Source: Ectocarpus siliculosus (lineage: Eukaryota > Sar > Phaeophyceae > Ectocarpales > Ectocarpaceae). Taken from it: a stretch of DNA of 64,000 bases. Positions within the stretch are counted from its first letter, which is position 1, and each line of letters begins with the position of its first letter. Shown one piece after another: positions 1 to 11,700 of this stretch. A program made the position numbers and the translations under genes. The notes under the pieces are model-generated. The model ran no database searches, had not been told where the DNA came from, and saw only the letters and a program-made list of their open reading frames with translations. The DNA lies in NCBI GenBank assembly GCA_000310025.1, contig FN649729.1:2756521-2820520 (forward strand), in the 5' to 3' direction.

Positions 1-663
1 TACTCACCAGGTGTACGATCACCCACAGGGGTGAGCAAGGCACCTTATCCGAATTCCAAGCGTGATAACGCCCCCGTTTGATTCGGCTTTCGGTCCCCGT
101 TCGGACGCGCTGAAAGAGACAAACGTCTTTTATATGGGACCAACATTTCACAAATATTCGCTTTTAACTGCCCGCACGCACACGTACGATGTACTAGTGG
201 TTCTCCGTCCACAACCTCGCGTTACAACATCGTTCTCGTGAGCAACCTCATTCGATGGCGCATCAAGAGCCCACCTGTTCCACACCGACAAGGTTAAAGT
301 CCAGCTCAATGTCTGAGTTGGAGGTGGCCAGATTCATTGGATCAACAGCCGCGCCGATCATGGACAGCAGCTGTGTTTCCGACCAGCCCCGAAATGTGTA
401 GGCTTGCGGGGTGTATAGCACCAAAAAGTCGATCTTCATCCGTGAGGGAAGCAGGGAATCGGTAGCAAGGAGGATAGAGCGTTAGAGGCTGCGGCAAAGT
501 CAGGTGTTGTTTTGGGGGAGCACGATGATATCATCTAGAGCTATTAGTAGCACTCGTTCGCGTGCGTTCACTATGACAAGGTGCGTGTGCCAGTAGTCAG
601 CACAAGCGTTCCCCATTTCCTCTACGGTATGCACGTGGAGTACACACTAACTGTTGTCAGTGT

Positions 664-982
664 ATATTTTTGTCTTTAAATCAGCGCTCACAGCAATTAC
701 TTGTGCCGTTTACTCCAACCCCTGGTCACACAGAAGGGTCCCTCTCCCGGAGGGCCCCTACCCAACGCTCCTGCGGTACTTTGCCTTCTACTTTAATGCG
801 AGAAGAGTGCATCACTCTCTTCCCTCTATGTAAACACGAACTAGCGCTTTCCACCCAGGCCAGGAACGGAAGCGAGAGAGTAACTCACTATACAAGAAAC
901 GCTCGATTACGCCAGCGTTCGAGCCCCTGACCAAGGCCACTAGAAGGTTTTCGAGGATATTAACTACACTACAGGTACATCA
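664..982 (-). mobile_element. tRNA-derived SINE, copy 1 (diverged)
   Basis: The body, read on the minus strand, matches the copies at 7,196, 13,050 and 15,221. Shared blocks are GAGCGCTGA near the tail, the CTCTTCTCGCATTAAA-like block and a tRNA-like head with GGGCTCGAACG at the B-box position. The A-box and poly-A tail are eroded, so this is an older copy. It lies downstream of the last exon of gene A that I can place. Confidence 0.65.
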
Positions 983-1151
983 CTGTTATTGGGATGGCTT
1001 TGATCGGGTTTACGACCAACTCGTTTTCTCAAATTCTGCGGACAACAGCGTATTCTTTACCACTGTGCAGCCTCGTGGCAAGGCGCACAACGGGGTAGAA
1101 ACCCTGTCCGAAAAGTTTCGGTGTTCATATCTTCCGGGCTTCATGGATCAC

Positions 1152-4140
1152 CTGGGTGTTGCCGGCCTGAAGCTCGCGGGAGCCGGGCGAGCCTCGACTG
1201 TGGAGCGATTCCTTCCCCACCGATTTCGTGGGCGCACGAATCTGTACAGAAGGAACCACATCCGTCGTCGAAGGCGATTTAGAGACAGACAACGCTGGCT
1301 GCAGCGTCGATCAATGAGATCGCGAGGAACACACGGCCGGAATATATATTTTTTCTCTCTCGGCATGTCGTTCGTGGCGATCGCTACTGTCCTGCTAGAC
1401 AAATACATTCACGTGACAGGACCATGTTGCGGGATATCGAGTATCATCGCCTTCGATAACGACCGTCCCTCCGTCACGTATAGTAGGATGGTGTTGACTG
1501 CCGCAGGCGGACTGCGCTCACCGTTTTGAGCATGCGACCCTCTTGCCCCTCCACACTCTCGCCCGGGTTTTCCAAAGTCATGCTCTCAAAATCATCATCA
1601 TCATTATCAGCTGATATGGAGTCCACCGCGGAATCCCCATCGTTGAAGACCACAGCAAGCTGAGAACATTCCAAGGGAAAGCGGAACAGTGTTAGCATCC
1701 AGGCTTTCGGACGATCCACCAGACACAACGAGCGACGCTGCCGTGGATTGTACCTTGCCGTACTAGCCCCTACGTCAACAGTAGGACCTGCGACAAGGAT
1801 TGACCGCTTTTGGTTGTTTACGTGCCGCATGGTCGTTCACCGGTACCCGGGGGTAGTTTGTCGAGCAACGCTCTCCCACTTGGTCCCAATCAAACCGGAA
1901 AACACACGTTCAGGTGGTAGCACTGCTCTGGTGTTGCAATCAATTCCCATACCAAGCGTGCTGGGTAAGTAAATCAGTCAGTCATTCGACCCCCTATACC
2001 CTAAGTAATCAGGTTGTAGTGATACACTTGCACCATCCTAGTTTGATGCTCAAACAGCACAAGTGAACTAACCTCCACCATACAAACTTCGCTGCTGGAC
2101 CCGGCAGCGCACGGAATGGATCTGACAATGGACGTGCTGCCGTCATTGTTGTGTGACACGACCGTCAGGAGGAACGACTGAAGAACGTGGAAGTGGAGGA
2201 CAACGCGAAACGACGCAGGAAACGGGACGTTTAGACGAAGAAAGCACGACCAAGCATCTCATCTGGTTCCAAAATATCAGTACGGACCGTCCGAAGACGA
2301 TGGCACAGCTTCGACCGAACGGCCGCCAATGCCCCCGATTTGGTGCCATCCGCAGGCACCTATTACAGCCTCAGGGAGTGGCTTCCCTGGACTCTACAGA
2401 CAAGATAGGTGGAGCGGGAACACGCCATTCCTGTTCCCTGTTCCATGCCATCGCGTCCCAACCATACCAAACGCCATAAACATTCAGGTATGAGACGCGG
2501 CAAGCTCCAGTGCGCGCGCGTGGTCAGCCAGGACTAAAATGCAATAGAAACAACGAACGAAAGAAGGGGTAGGGGCGGGGGTCGCTTCTGACGGAAGCCG
2601 TTGACGAGCGTGCACAATCTGCGTATTCTAGGGAGCTTTGGGAGGAGGTGGTGCTCGGCGTGGAATCTGCACCCTCTAGAATCTCCACAAGTGTTGATTT
2701 CTTCTCGGGTTGTAAAAAAATCGACGGCGGCTTGAGCTGTTCTTGAGGCACTTTTTCCCCTTCAAGACAATGGCCAAACGGGATTCCGTGCTTTTTTTCA
2801 CGTGAGGCACCTCATGATGGGAAGACCGGCATCGCTTGAAGCGTTAGCAGGGAGTACCTGTTGCACTACATTTCCCGAACTACTCACAAACATGAACCGC
2901 CACACCTCTTGAATAACACCACCTTGAGGTAACTTCGTATTTGACACCAATGAACCCTTTCCAGATGAGCTCATGAGCGCTTCGAATGACTTCGCTAGTT
3001 GAAACCATTCACGCGGCGGGAGCACCATAAAGAGGACCCCGCAGGCCAAAGCTCGATACAGGAACAGTTTGTCGGTTGCGGTCGACCATAGGCCTCACCA
3101 GAGAGAAGCAAGAGTTCCTACCCAATACCATGTCGTTTTTTTCAGACGCCGTGCTAGACCACACACCGTTACCGTACACACGAAGTGGAACACCCGAAAG
3201 GCAGAGCAGATGCCAAACGGGACGCTTCATGACACCTTAAACGTGTAGCCCGAAAATTCTTTCTGGCCGTACCTCAACGCCACATGGGTTGGTCCACGTC
3301 ATACTGACAGTCCTTGGTGCCGAGCCAGCGGGAGGTTCAGGATCGACGACCTCACCCATCCAGGTCTAGCCGCAGAAGGACCCCACAAGGAGGTGTTGGA
3401 GACGCCGTGACATTTGAGTGAGTGCGTACGGGATAAGATAGTTCTCAACAGACGCGGACCGTTCGAGTTCAACGCCCACAGATACAACTCTAGGTGGAGC
3501 AAACGATCGATCGAATTGATAGGGATCAATATCTTCGATTCTCGACGCCTCTGAAGAGCGGTCACTAGCACCCTACATGAAACGAGCCAACGTGCGCGAA
3601 ACTGGAGGACGACACTACAGCAGTGCTCAAAATTACGTAGGGCGTACAACGAGGGGCACATCTGGTAAATATGTTGAGTCTACCCCCCTCCCGGCCCTGA
3701 AACGGTCAGGTGGAGTGGTCTGGCATCATGAACCGACAACCAAGAGATGGGGTGGAAAACATGACGGCAACGGGTACTGATTGATTAGATATTCTGAACT
3801 TATTACACGAAGGCCAAAGGATTGCTCGGGTTGTCAAATAAGTTCCGAAACTTGTTCGTTGCTTCTTTCTAAATTGACGAGAGGGGGCAGCCTGCTCAAC
3901 GCCGTATGCAACAGTGACTCTAAAGCAGAAAAAGCTGCTCCGATACGTTCTTCGGTGGACTCCGAAAGCATTTACCTGTTGGTAGGCGCACTTACCTTGC
4001 GCGTCTCGCCGTCCGGAAAGATGTTTCCGTCGATGGACGAGTATGAGGTGCGCTCTGCAATCACCGTCTGCAAGCGATATGTGGAAATCCATCAGATAGA
4101 ACACGGAGTTCCGCGGGATGTTTGGCGTTGAGAGAAAACA

Positions 4141-4177
<37 letters not shown>

Positions 4178-5874
4178 TATGAAAGAACAGGACAGGCAGA
4201 AAGGGAAAAACAGTGGCGCTGACCTTCTTCCTTCTCAACAGCGGGGGCATCACGTGAACAAAGCGGCACACACGAGCACCGAACTAGAGCAAACGGACCA
4301 AATGATGCGACATAAATTCTGAAGCAAGCACGCAGGCAGGCATGCACACAGAGGGCGCTATTCACTTCGTTGACCAATCTGAAAAGCATGATGGGGGTAG
4401 TACTGTAGTTTGGCTGCAACGGTACGCGAAAGGGGACTTGAAAGCAGGCGCTTTCATTTTGGTCTTGAGGCTGGCTCCGCAGGGCGCCCATCGATCGAGG
4501 TACGACAAGTTTGTCTTGTCATGTACTGTCCTTCTCTCCGCCTCAAAGCGTCGCGCGAGATCGACCACGTGCTGCTCCACCTCTTTGTCGCGCTTGCTCG
4601 CAAACGCTTACCTCAGTGGAGCTGATATTAAACCGCAAGAGGGTTGAGTCCGAGGCATCTTCCAGGCTGTCACAAAGCAGCTCGCCCAGCCCGATATGCA
4701 CCACAACTAGACACGGGCGGCAGAGCACGGCAGAGACGGGGTAGGAGAATAATGTTGAGAAGATGGGTTGGATTTTATCGGATTGGATTGAAGTCATCTT
4801 GACAAGCGTAAATCATACCGCCCCTTCTCTCTGCCCGTCAACAACGTTGAGTTCGCTCCCGCCACGAGAGGTCCATCGGCCCGAATGGTGCTCCGCTCTT
4901 GCAGCAAACTGACCGTGCTCCTTTCGCCCAGAGGTCACCTTTCTTGAACTTATGCTGTAGCTCTGTCAATGCTTTTGTAGAAGCGAGCGAAACACTCATG
5001 TTGCTACCAACACCATGATGCCAACAGCGTGTGTGACAATTGCGTGCTCATGAGGGCAGCATCCGTTACCCCACGTCCCTCGTCACTACCCGCGGCTGTT
5101 ACAGTTTTAAGGAAGGCTTTCCTCCGCATCCCTCGCGAGCGTCCCAGGCATTATTGGTCGCACAGCAAGAGCTACAGTAAGTCTCTCTGTTTTCAAGGGA
5201 TCTCGGATATATTCTGAATTAGGTGACGTCGTCAAGACCAGCACGGCAACAACAACCCAACGAGGCTTAAGCATTGCCAACACCAAGACGAAAATCACTT
5301 CCGTTGTCTGCCTCTCGGAACAAGCAGGGTTTACTTCCAGAGTCGGACCTGGATAGATAGCACCCCGAAACAACACACAACTCGGCTGTTTCTACAAGCT
5401 CTTGCATCGCCCCAACACTCGTCAGAACACGATCGTTTTTGGGAACTAAATCCGCCATTGTACAGTAGTACCGCTGCGATGCGATCCGGTTTCATAGCGC
5501 ACACGTTGAATGCCACAGGCACTGCGACAGCAAATACCCTGCCTGTGGCCAGTCAATGCGTTCGCTGCGTTCCTATGATCTAACAGTCCAGCCATAAACT
5601 ACGCCTCATACACACTACATCGTTCCATCGAGATCTCACCTGTGGCCTGAGGATCCGATTCGAGGGCCGCAACAAGTTCTTGTTCGATCTCCTCCTCATC
5701 CGAAGCGATCGGATGTACTTCACCAACACCCACGTCAGACACGTCCTCCTCGGCGAACCTTGTCCACACACTACGAGTTGCTGATGGGATTCCGCCGTCG
5801 GGAGCTTGGGCGCGCGTAAGCTGGAGGAGAGGGGCGACGCCTACGGCGAAAAGGAGGCCTCCTAATAGCCTCAT
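1152..5874 (-). CDS. Predicted secretory-pathway protein, partial multi-exon model
   Basis: Exon 1 (5,874-5,640) starts at an ATG and encodes MRLLGGLLFAVGVAPLLQ followed by LTRAQAPDGG, a good signal peptide with a likely cut after ARA. An acidic stretch follows, and the exon ends at a CAG/GTGAGA donor. Further exons with good borders and open frames are 5,445-5,349, 4,706-4,612 (GLGELLCDSLEDASDSTLL), 4,067-3,996 (TVIAERTSYSSIDGNIFPDG; TTGCAG acceptor, AAG/GTAAGT donor), about 3,550-3,382, one ending at 3,122, 2,994-2,858, 1,659-1,522 (a run of Asp, then GQEGRMLKT) and 1,241-1,152. Phases agree between 5,640 and 5,445, between 4,612 and 4,067, between 3,122 and 2,994, and through the last three exons. 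They do not agree everywhere, so exons are missing. The gene may continue below 1,152. I recognise no family. The signal peptide is the only functional clue and suggests a secreted or membrane protein. Confidence 0.5.
4141..4177. repeat. (CAGA)n microsatellite
   Basis: About nine tandem AGAC units lie within the presumed intron between the 4,706-4,612 and 4,067-3,996 exons of gene A. They generate the Cys/Leu/Ser/Val repeat in a long spurious antisense frame. Confidence 0.95.
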
Positions 5875-6314
5875 TCTGGGCGGTGGGATGGGATGGCACA
5901 TGACCGAAGGATATGTAAGAGGTTGCCCTTTACGTTTTAGAGTCGTCTTTCGTTGTACATCAATGATGGGAACCGGTTTCTGCAAACTTTTAACACAGCG
6001 TTGGTTCCAGTTAAGGCAGCCAGGACAAGAGAGAAAAAGAGAATGATTACCACATGCAACGAGAAGGTTACGTGTAGGTCCATCATGCCTCAAATTCGGC
6101 CTCAACACTTTTCCGCAAGGAAGAAGGGGAAGACGCCACAAGCCAGTATTTTGTTCTCCCGTTCTTTCATCCGTGGACCCAGTCTTGTTGGCTGTGTGAA
6201 CTGTGTTGAAACATCCCTCAAACATGAAACTGCTGAGATGCTACAATAATCGTGCACCGGTTCGGGGTATTGGCGACAGGTTGGGGATGGAATCCACCCT
6301 TGGCGTCAAAGTCC

Positions 6315-6795
6315 GGGTCTGCCACAATTTCTACAGTTTTGCTTAACCGCCCATGGGACACCCATGGGCAGCCTATGGGACACCCGTGGGCAGCCCATGG
6401 GGCACCCATGATTGGCCTATGGGCATGCCCATGGGTAGCCCGTGGGCAGCCATGGGCGCCCAATGAGTGCCCTTCAACCGGAACCTGTGTACTTCTCAAC
6501 AATATATTGTCTGCTCTGGAACGGGCACTATATCGGCTAATGACCCTAACGCTAACCCTAACCCTAATCCCAAGCCCACACGACACGTGCTAGGTTGGCG
6601 CTGGGTGGGTGAGTTTTGCGTTCATGTACCGATGGCTAAGTTCTAGGTTGTTTTGGCGGTGGTGAGTGCTAGGTTAAAGTGCACACTTCGTGGGCACTAC
6701 ATGGGCCACCCATGGACATGCCCATGGGTCACCACCCATGGCCCATGAAGTGCCCATGGGCGGTTTAGAAAAACTGTCAGTAGCGTGGGAGATTG
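6315..6795 (+). mobile_element. CCATGGG-arm TIR element E1
   Basis: This is a 481-bp non-coding element. Its left end is GGGTCTGCCACAATTTCTAC and its right end, reverse-complemented, is CAATCTCCCACGCTACTGAC. Both ends run into ACAGTTTT-like and AACCGCCCATGGG blocks, so the termini are inverted. The arms carry many CCCATGGGC palindromes. The interior has a CCCTAACCCTAA tract at about 6,542-6,573 and GTTCTAGGTTG-like subrepeats. The flanks are CAAAGTCC (6,307-6,314) and CAAAGCCC (6,796-6,803), a 7-of-8 match that fits an aged 8-bp target duplication. No transposase is present, so it is a MITE-like, non-autonomous element. Confidence 0.75.
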
Positions 6796-7195
6796 CAAAG
6801 CCCCGGGGAACCGTTTTGTAGGACTTCCCTGTTCGTCTCTGCGTGTCGACAAGGCGGTGCATGGGGCAAAGAGCCAGACACCCGTGGCATGGATATGGAT
6901 GGAGATGAAGAGAAGAAGACCTCTTTGTCACACAGCACGGTTGTCCGCGGCAACCTGCTATTCCCGGTGGTTATCCGTGCTGTTCCTTCTACGTTTATTC
7001 ATTCCGGTACCCACCTTTGGCTTGCGATCCGGGCGACGACGCCCACTGGAGGCGACCGGGCCCTTCGATGCCTTAGTTTATATTATTTACCGTAATATGG
7101 GGACACATCGAACATGCAACAGGGAACAGGGAACAGGGAATTCCGAGTTCCCTGGTCCTAGTTCCTCTTTTGATCTACTGTAGAACGTTAGTTGA

Positions 7196-7527
7196 TCATT
7201 TTTTTCCGTCTTCAATTCAAACGAGCGCTCACCGCACCTGTGCATTTTACTCCAACCCGTGGACACACCGAAGGGTTACTCTCCCTGAGGCCCCCTACCC
7301 ACCGCTCCTGCGGCACTTTGTCTTCGAAATTTTTTGCGAGAAGAGTGGAACACTCTCCTCTTCCCTCTGTGTACACACGAAGTATTTTTGAGCTTTCCAC
7401 CTAGGCCAGCAACGGAAGCGAGAGAAAACCTCACTTCACAAGAAATACTCGCTTGCGCTGGGATTCGAACCCCTGACCCTGGCCACTAGAAGCTTTTCGA
7501 GGATACCAACTAGACTACCGCGGCAAC
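7196..7527 (-). mobile_element. tRNA-derived SINE, copy 2
   Basis: On the minus strand it begins with a tRNA-like head: A-box TAGTCTAGTTGG and B-box GGGTTCGAATCC. It continues through the family body and ends in a short A-tract (T7 on the plus strand at about 7,199). It lies between elements E1 and E2 and is close in sequence to the 13,050 copy. Confidence 0.85.
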
Positions 7528-7884
7528 CGGCATCCATACACGCCCTATGGTCTTCGAGGTGGCGAGTTCTAGGTTTCTCGAAACTTGGAAATTGATTATT
7601 GTGAAACCCCGGGGACAACGAATGATCCCCGGGGGGGGAAGAAGTGAATCATCCCCTCGGTCGAACACTATCTTCGGACATTTGTTATTTTGTTGTTTCT
7701 TTGATCCGTTTTTTTGTCTCGTGCCCTCCTGGGGCCTCCTGGGGATGTATCTTTTGTCCCCTGAATTGCGGACGAACAGAATCTGGAACCGTAAGTCCCC
7801 TGAATTGCGGACAAACAGAATCTGGAACCGTAACGCCGATTTGTGCCTGCCGTTTGCGGATGGAGGTCGGTCTGGTTTATATCG

Positions 7885-9190
7885 TGAGCTTGAAGTGGCG
7901 GAGGGGCCGACTCCTCTACAAAAATATCCTTGAACAGCGGAACAATTGGTCTAGATAACCGGGTGTCCCACGCTTTCGATAGTTTTCCTAAATCGCCCAT
8001 GGGCGCAGTCCCATGGGCGGCCCATGGACCGTCGATGAGTTACCCTTCAGCCGGAACCAGTGTACTCCGAAAAATTGAGTATGCTTTGGAAGGGGCATTA
8101 TAATACACCTAACGCCAACCCTAACCTTAACTCTAACCCTAACCCCAAGCCACGCAAAACGTGTTAGGTTTTCGCTGGGTGGCGAAGTTCTAGGTTGATG
8201 TACCGATGTCAAAGTTCTAGGTTAAAACGCAGGTGGCGAGTTCTAGGTTGAAGTGCCCACGGTAGGAACTTAGTTCATGGGCCGCCCATGGGACCACCCA
8301 TGGGCGGTTTTTCAAAAGTGCCGGTAGTGTGGGCGATTGGCATAATCAGTCAGCGTTTCAGCGCATTTACACGGCCATGTGTTTGTTGTGAACGGTGTGT
8401 GAACTACTGTACACAACAAAGCGGTAAACGTGTTCCATGGATTCAGGCCGCACCAAATGAACCGCTGGCGCCGTGACAACAATGACCGCGTTTTCATTTC
8501 CGAGAAAAGGGTATGAATACAATGTGTAAATACCAAGGCAGAGTTTTGCTTTCTTCTATCCGGCGGTACTCTCAGGTATAGAGACGGAACTGGAAAACGT
8601 GGAGTGCTAAAGAGTTTTTCACCCGCGCGCAACAATCTCGTCTACATAAATAGTGTATCCTGAGAAAACGATGGGGTTGCAAGGGACAAACGGCAGGCGG
8701 TTGGGATACGGACGAAAAAATCCGAGGAGCGAATCTTCATGTATTCATGCATGCTTGTCGTTCGCAATCTTCCGCAAAGGAGAAAAAGGGTGTTTCAATC
8801 GCCGAGCTCGTCATCGCCAACCAGTGGTTGGTAAGAACAAGCGAAGTGAGCGTCAAATTTCCCCCGTGCGGTGACCGGGAGGTCGATTTTCGCATGAAAA
8901 TTCCAAAATATCGGACAAAAGTGAGCACATTTCGGACAAAGGCGGGTCACAAAGAAAGCGGGACAAAGGTGAGTATGTCACATGGAACAGAGAGTAGATT
9001 TCGGTGGAAGGACCCGCCGGAATTTCGGGCAAGATTAAGCGACCTGTCGAGGCCTTGTACGCCGCGGTGGTGTATGGGGTGAAGGCATGCCCGAAAGTCC
9101 GTATGAATGGGCCTCATCCATGTTGTCCAGGCATCAAAATGGACTACAATTTTGGTGGTAGGGCTCTGTCACGTGTGGTCTCCGCGAAAC
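7885..9190 (+). repeat. Unclassified dispersed repeat R1, copy 1, split by E2
   Basis: The two sides of E2, read together, align with 30,606-32,080. Shared landmarks include AACAGCGGAACAAT, CAGTCAGCGTTTCAGCGCA, GAACTACTGTACAC, TATTCATGCATGC, CAATCTTCCGCAAA, CCCCCGTGCGGTGACCGG, GTGAGCACATTTCGGACAA and TCACGTGTGGTCTCCG. The copies are clearly diverged. I see no long conserved frame, so this is probably an old mobile-element relic of unknown class. Its outer limits are estimates. Confidence 0.7.
7961..8339 (+). mobile_element. CCATGGG-arm TIR element E2, nested in R1
   Basis: This 379-bp member has a left end GGGTGTCCCACGCTTTC and a right end, reverse-complemented, CAATCGCCCACACTACC. Short CCCATGGGC arms flank a CTAACCCTAACCCC tract at about 8,102-8,148 and three GTTCTAGGTTG subrepeats. 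The flanks AGATAACC (7,953-7,960) and GCATAATC (8,340-8,347) match at 5 of 8 positions. In the other R1 copy the same junction reads ACAACCAGTCAGCG without the element, which supports insertion here. Confidence 0.8.
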
Positions 9191-10039
9191 AACTACATGT
9201 ATTTTCGGATACCCACGATTTCAATCCGTGGCTATTTTATTTTCCCCCAAAAGAACACACCCAATCAGACAGTTACCGAGAACCGTTCCGCTGGCATAGG
9301 TTGATTCCAAGTGGCTGCTTTCGGCGTTTGTTTCGTGTCGAGGTTTGAGGAGACGGCTCGCGCCGTGGGAGGTTGGCACAATTTTCATGTGTGTGGTTTG
9401 GAGTCGACCTCGATCAGGCTTCATTTTTTTATGAACACCGTCTTGAGTGAGGAAAGGCTAAGACTCCTACAGTAGTGAGACTTTTTGTTACCCACCACAT
9501 CGTCCATTCATTCTCGGAAAATCACGCAACCCGCACTTTTCATTCATTGCCATCACGATGGATGGGCGAGCCCGGAGATATGAGCAACTGTTCGGAAATC
9601 AAAATTATGTGACACTTACACGCTGTGAAAGCACTCAAAAATGAACTCGAGTACAGGGTAGCAACCTTGGTAGTACGGTGGTAGCAGCCTTGGTAGACAC
9701 GTGCAGTTCTCCTCTGTTGCTACCGTTTCTTCTGTATCATTCCGGAATATAGCTTTTCTCCCCCATGCCGCCCCCTAATGGGGTCCCAGTTAAGGGAATT
9801 TACATGTCGAACTGTTTTGTGTTTTCAACAGCACTGAAAGGGAACGTCGAAAGACAGAAGACAGGACTGCAGCCGAAGAGAGCAGGACGAAGAGGGCTGA
9901 GCGGATAGCTAGAATGATGTGTTCCGGACTGATGATGATGATGTAGACGACAGCAGGAAAACCAGCCGGACGTACCAGGTCTGTGAGAAAAAAATCGAGA
10001 CACATAGGCCTACTAATCGAAAATCGGGGTCATTTTTTT

Positions 10040-10508
10040 GGGGGGGGGTTCCCATAGTCGTGCATGCCGTAGTCGTTAGACCAATGACCTCGCATCCCTA
10101 CAAAGCCGGGACGCACGCCGGGTTCGCACCGGACCAGGCTCTCACATCACCAAGCGCGAAGCGCCGGGAGTTATTCGGCGAGTCGCATGAAGGGTGCGCT
10201 GCATCCTGCTAAGGGTGTTCGGCATCTTGTGCTTACTTCCTTGCGTACGGATGACAGCTGCGTATGACTTAATTTATTTTCTGGTGCTGTCACTTCCAGA
10301 GACAGTTGTAAGCACTGTGTAACTGCCTCGAGGATGCTTGACCGTTTTAACATAACGTGGTGCGATCATCCCCCTTGCGCGGAGTGAGGGTTCTCCACCC
10401 CGCACAACATGATCTACTCGACCACGATTATGGTTACCGCCGAAAAAAATAAAAAACGAGGAAAAAAAAAAAAAACGGTAACCTGGTTGCCGAGTTCACG
10501 AAGTGAAT
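10040..10508 (+). repeat. Unclassified 470-bp repeat R2, copy 1
   Basis: This is nearly identical to 49,783-50,252. It starts at a run of nine G and CATAGTCGTGCATGCCG, and passes through CTACAAAGCCGGGACG, CACATCACCAAGCGCGAAG and AGTTGTAAGCACTGTGTAAC. It ends in GTTACCG, an A-rich spacer, CGGTAACC and TTCACGAAGTGAATTGG. No coding potential is seen. The high similarity between copies implies recent spread. Confidence 0.85.
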
Positions 10509-10542
10509 TGGATTGTTAAACACCGAGGGGGGGGCTTGATAT

Positions 10543-10666
10543 ACAACGTCGTTGCCAAGCGACGAAAACCCAACCCCGATGGCAAACACCGGGGGGGGCG
10601 GCATGTTTTACAACGTCGTTGCCAAGCGACGAAAACCCAACCCCGATGGCAAACATCGGGGAGAGG
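10543..10666 (+). repeat. Tandem GC-rich unit next to R2
   Basis: Two copies of a unit running ACAACGTCGTTGCCAAGCGA then CGAAAACCCAACCCCGATGG and CAAACA(C/T)CGGGG are spaced 68 bp apart. A third single copy sits after the other R2 repeat at 50,262-50,318. The unit is thus linked to R2, perhaps as its variable 3' end. Confidence 0.8.
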
Positions 10667-11021
10667 GATCATTTGGGGGGGGGGGGGGGTCTTTTGGGGA
10701 AGGGGCCCTATACCCCTGCCTCCCCCAGTTTTCCCCCCAAGCATCCGCCCCTCCGGGGGGGGGGGGGGGAAATACCCTTGTAACCCCCGGGCTGCCCAGG
10801 GCTTGGTACCTCCGCGTCCCCTTCTCCCATGGGGGGGCTCCCCCCCGGGGCCGCCGGGTCCCTCTGGGGGGCTGTGGAGACCCCCCAAAAAAGGGGAAAA
10901 CCCCCCCCACTAAGGGCCTCCTCCCAATCTTTTCCTCTTGGAACACCCTACATATAATTTTCGGCGCGCCCAAGGGCTAAGGGGGACCTTCCCCCCCCAC
11001 TAAAGGGCCGGGCCTGGGGTC
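10667..11021. other. Probable assembly artefact: corrupted duplicate left of gap
   Basis: From ATCGGGGAGAGGGATCATTT onward this segment tracks 11,122-11,480 base for base, except that isolated bases inside G or C runs have been turned into G or C. For example TTCCGCCGAGGCATCGGCGC on the right is TTCCCCCCAAGCATCCGCCC here. Such one-directional change is typical of poor base calls at a read or contig end, not of evolution. Predicted proline- and glycine-rich frames here should be ignored. Confidence 0.75.
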
Positions 11022-11121
11022 NNNNNNNNNNNNNNNNNNNNNNNNNNNNNNNNNNNNNNNNNNNNNNNNNNNNNNNNNNNNNNNNNNNNNNNNNNNNNNN
11101 NNNNNNNNNNNNNNNNNNNNN
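11022..11121. other. Assembly gap (100 N)
   Basis: A run of exactly 100 N, the usual placeholder for a gap of unknown size. It is flanked by the duplicated segments described in the adjoining entry. Confidence 1.
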
Positions 11122-11428
11122 ACATCGGGGAGAGGGATCATTTGGGGGGGGGGGGGGGCATTTGGGGAGGGGGCCATATACCCATGCATCCCCGAGTTTT
11201 CCGCCGAGGCATCGGCGCTTCGGGGGCGGGGGCGGGGATATACCCTTGTATCCCCGGGTCTGCCGAGGCGTTGGTACTTCGGCGTCCCGTTCTCGCATGG
11301 TGTGCATCACCGCTGGCGCTGCTGGCTCTCTCTGTGGAGCTGTGGAGACCTCCGAGAGATGGGAGACACCCCGCACACTAGGGCCATCATCGCAATCTTT
11401 GCATCTTGTACAACCGTACATATAATTT

Positions 11429-11700
11429 CGGTCGCGCCGATGGTCTAGTGGGTACCTTCGCAGCCTACTAAGGGCCAGGTCATGGGTTCGAATCCCGGCA
11501 AAGTGAGTTTTTTTCTCACTAAATAAACCCTGGTCTAAGTTGGAAGCGACGCGCACCAAAGCTCGTTGTTGGTAAACTACATCGACTTCATAAGTCGCGA
11601 GGGAAGGGATTGCTGCACCCTTCTCCCGATAAAAATATCTCAGGCAGGAACCGCAGGAGGGGGTCCAACCCCCCCCTCCTATGTGACCCCGGCTGGGTCG
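11429..11700 (+). mobile_element. Second tRNA-headed SINE-like repeat
   Basis: The head has an A-box TGGTCTAGTGGG and B-box GGGTTCGAATCCC with tRNA-like spacing, followed by AAGTGAGTTTTTTTCTCACT. The body partly resembles the main SINE family (a CTTCTCCCGATAAAAATATC block in place of CTTCTCGCATTAAAAATCG, then CCGCAGGAGGGGG and TGTGACCCCGG). No poly-A tail is clear, so the 3' end is uncertain. It is probably a sister subfamily sharing the head. Confidence 0.6.

Noticed and set aside
3706-4491. Open frame of 261 codons, minus strand
   Set aside because: It runs through the CAGA microsatellite and across real exon and intron borders of gene A in another frame. The exon at 4,067-3,996 uses a different frame.
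5107-5200. Extra exon of gene A with a Cys-rich frame
   Set aside because: An acceptor and open frame exist, but the phase does not connect to the 4,706-4,612 exon, so it was left out of the model.
6542-6573. Telomere or chromosome end (CCCTAA repeats, also 8,102, 31,510 and 57,714)
   Set aside because: The tracts are only a few units long and mostly sit at a fixed place inside the CCATGGG elements, so they are interstitial.
10503-10980. Gly/Pro-rich frames on both strands near the first gap
   Set aside because: They arise from G and C runs in a segment that looks like corrupted duplicate sequence.
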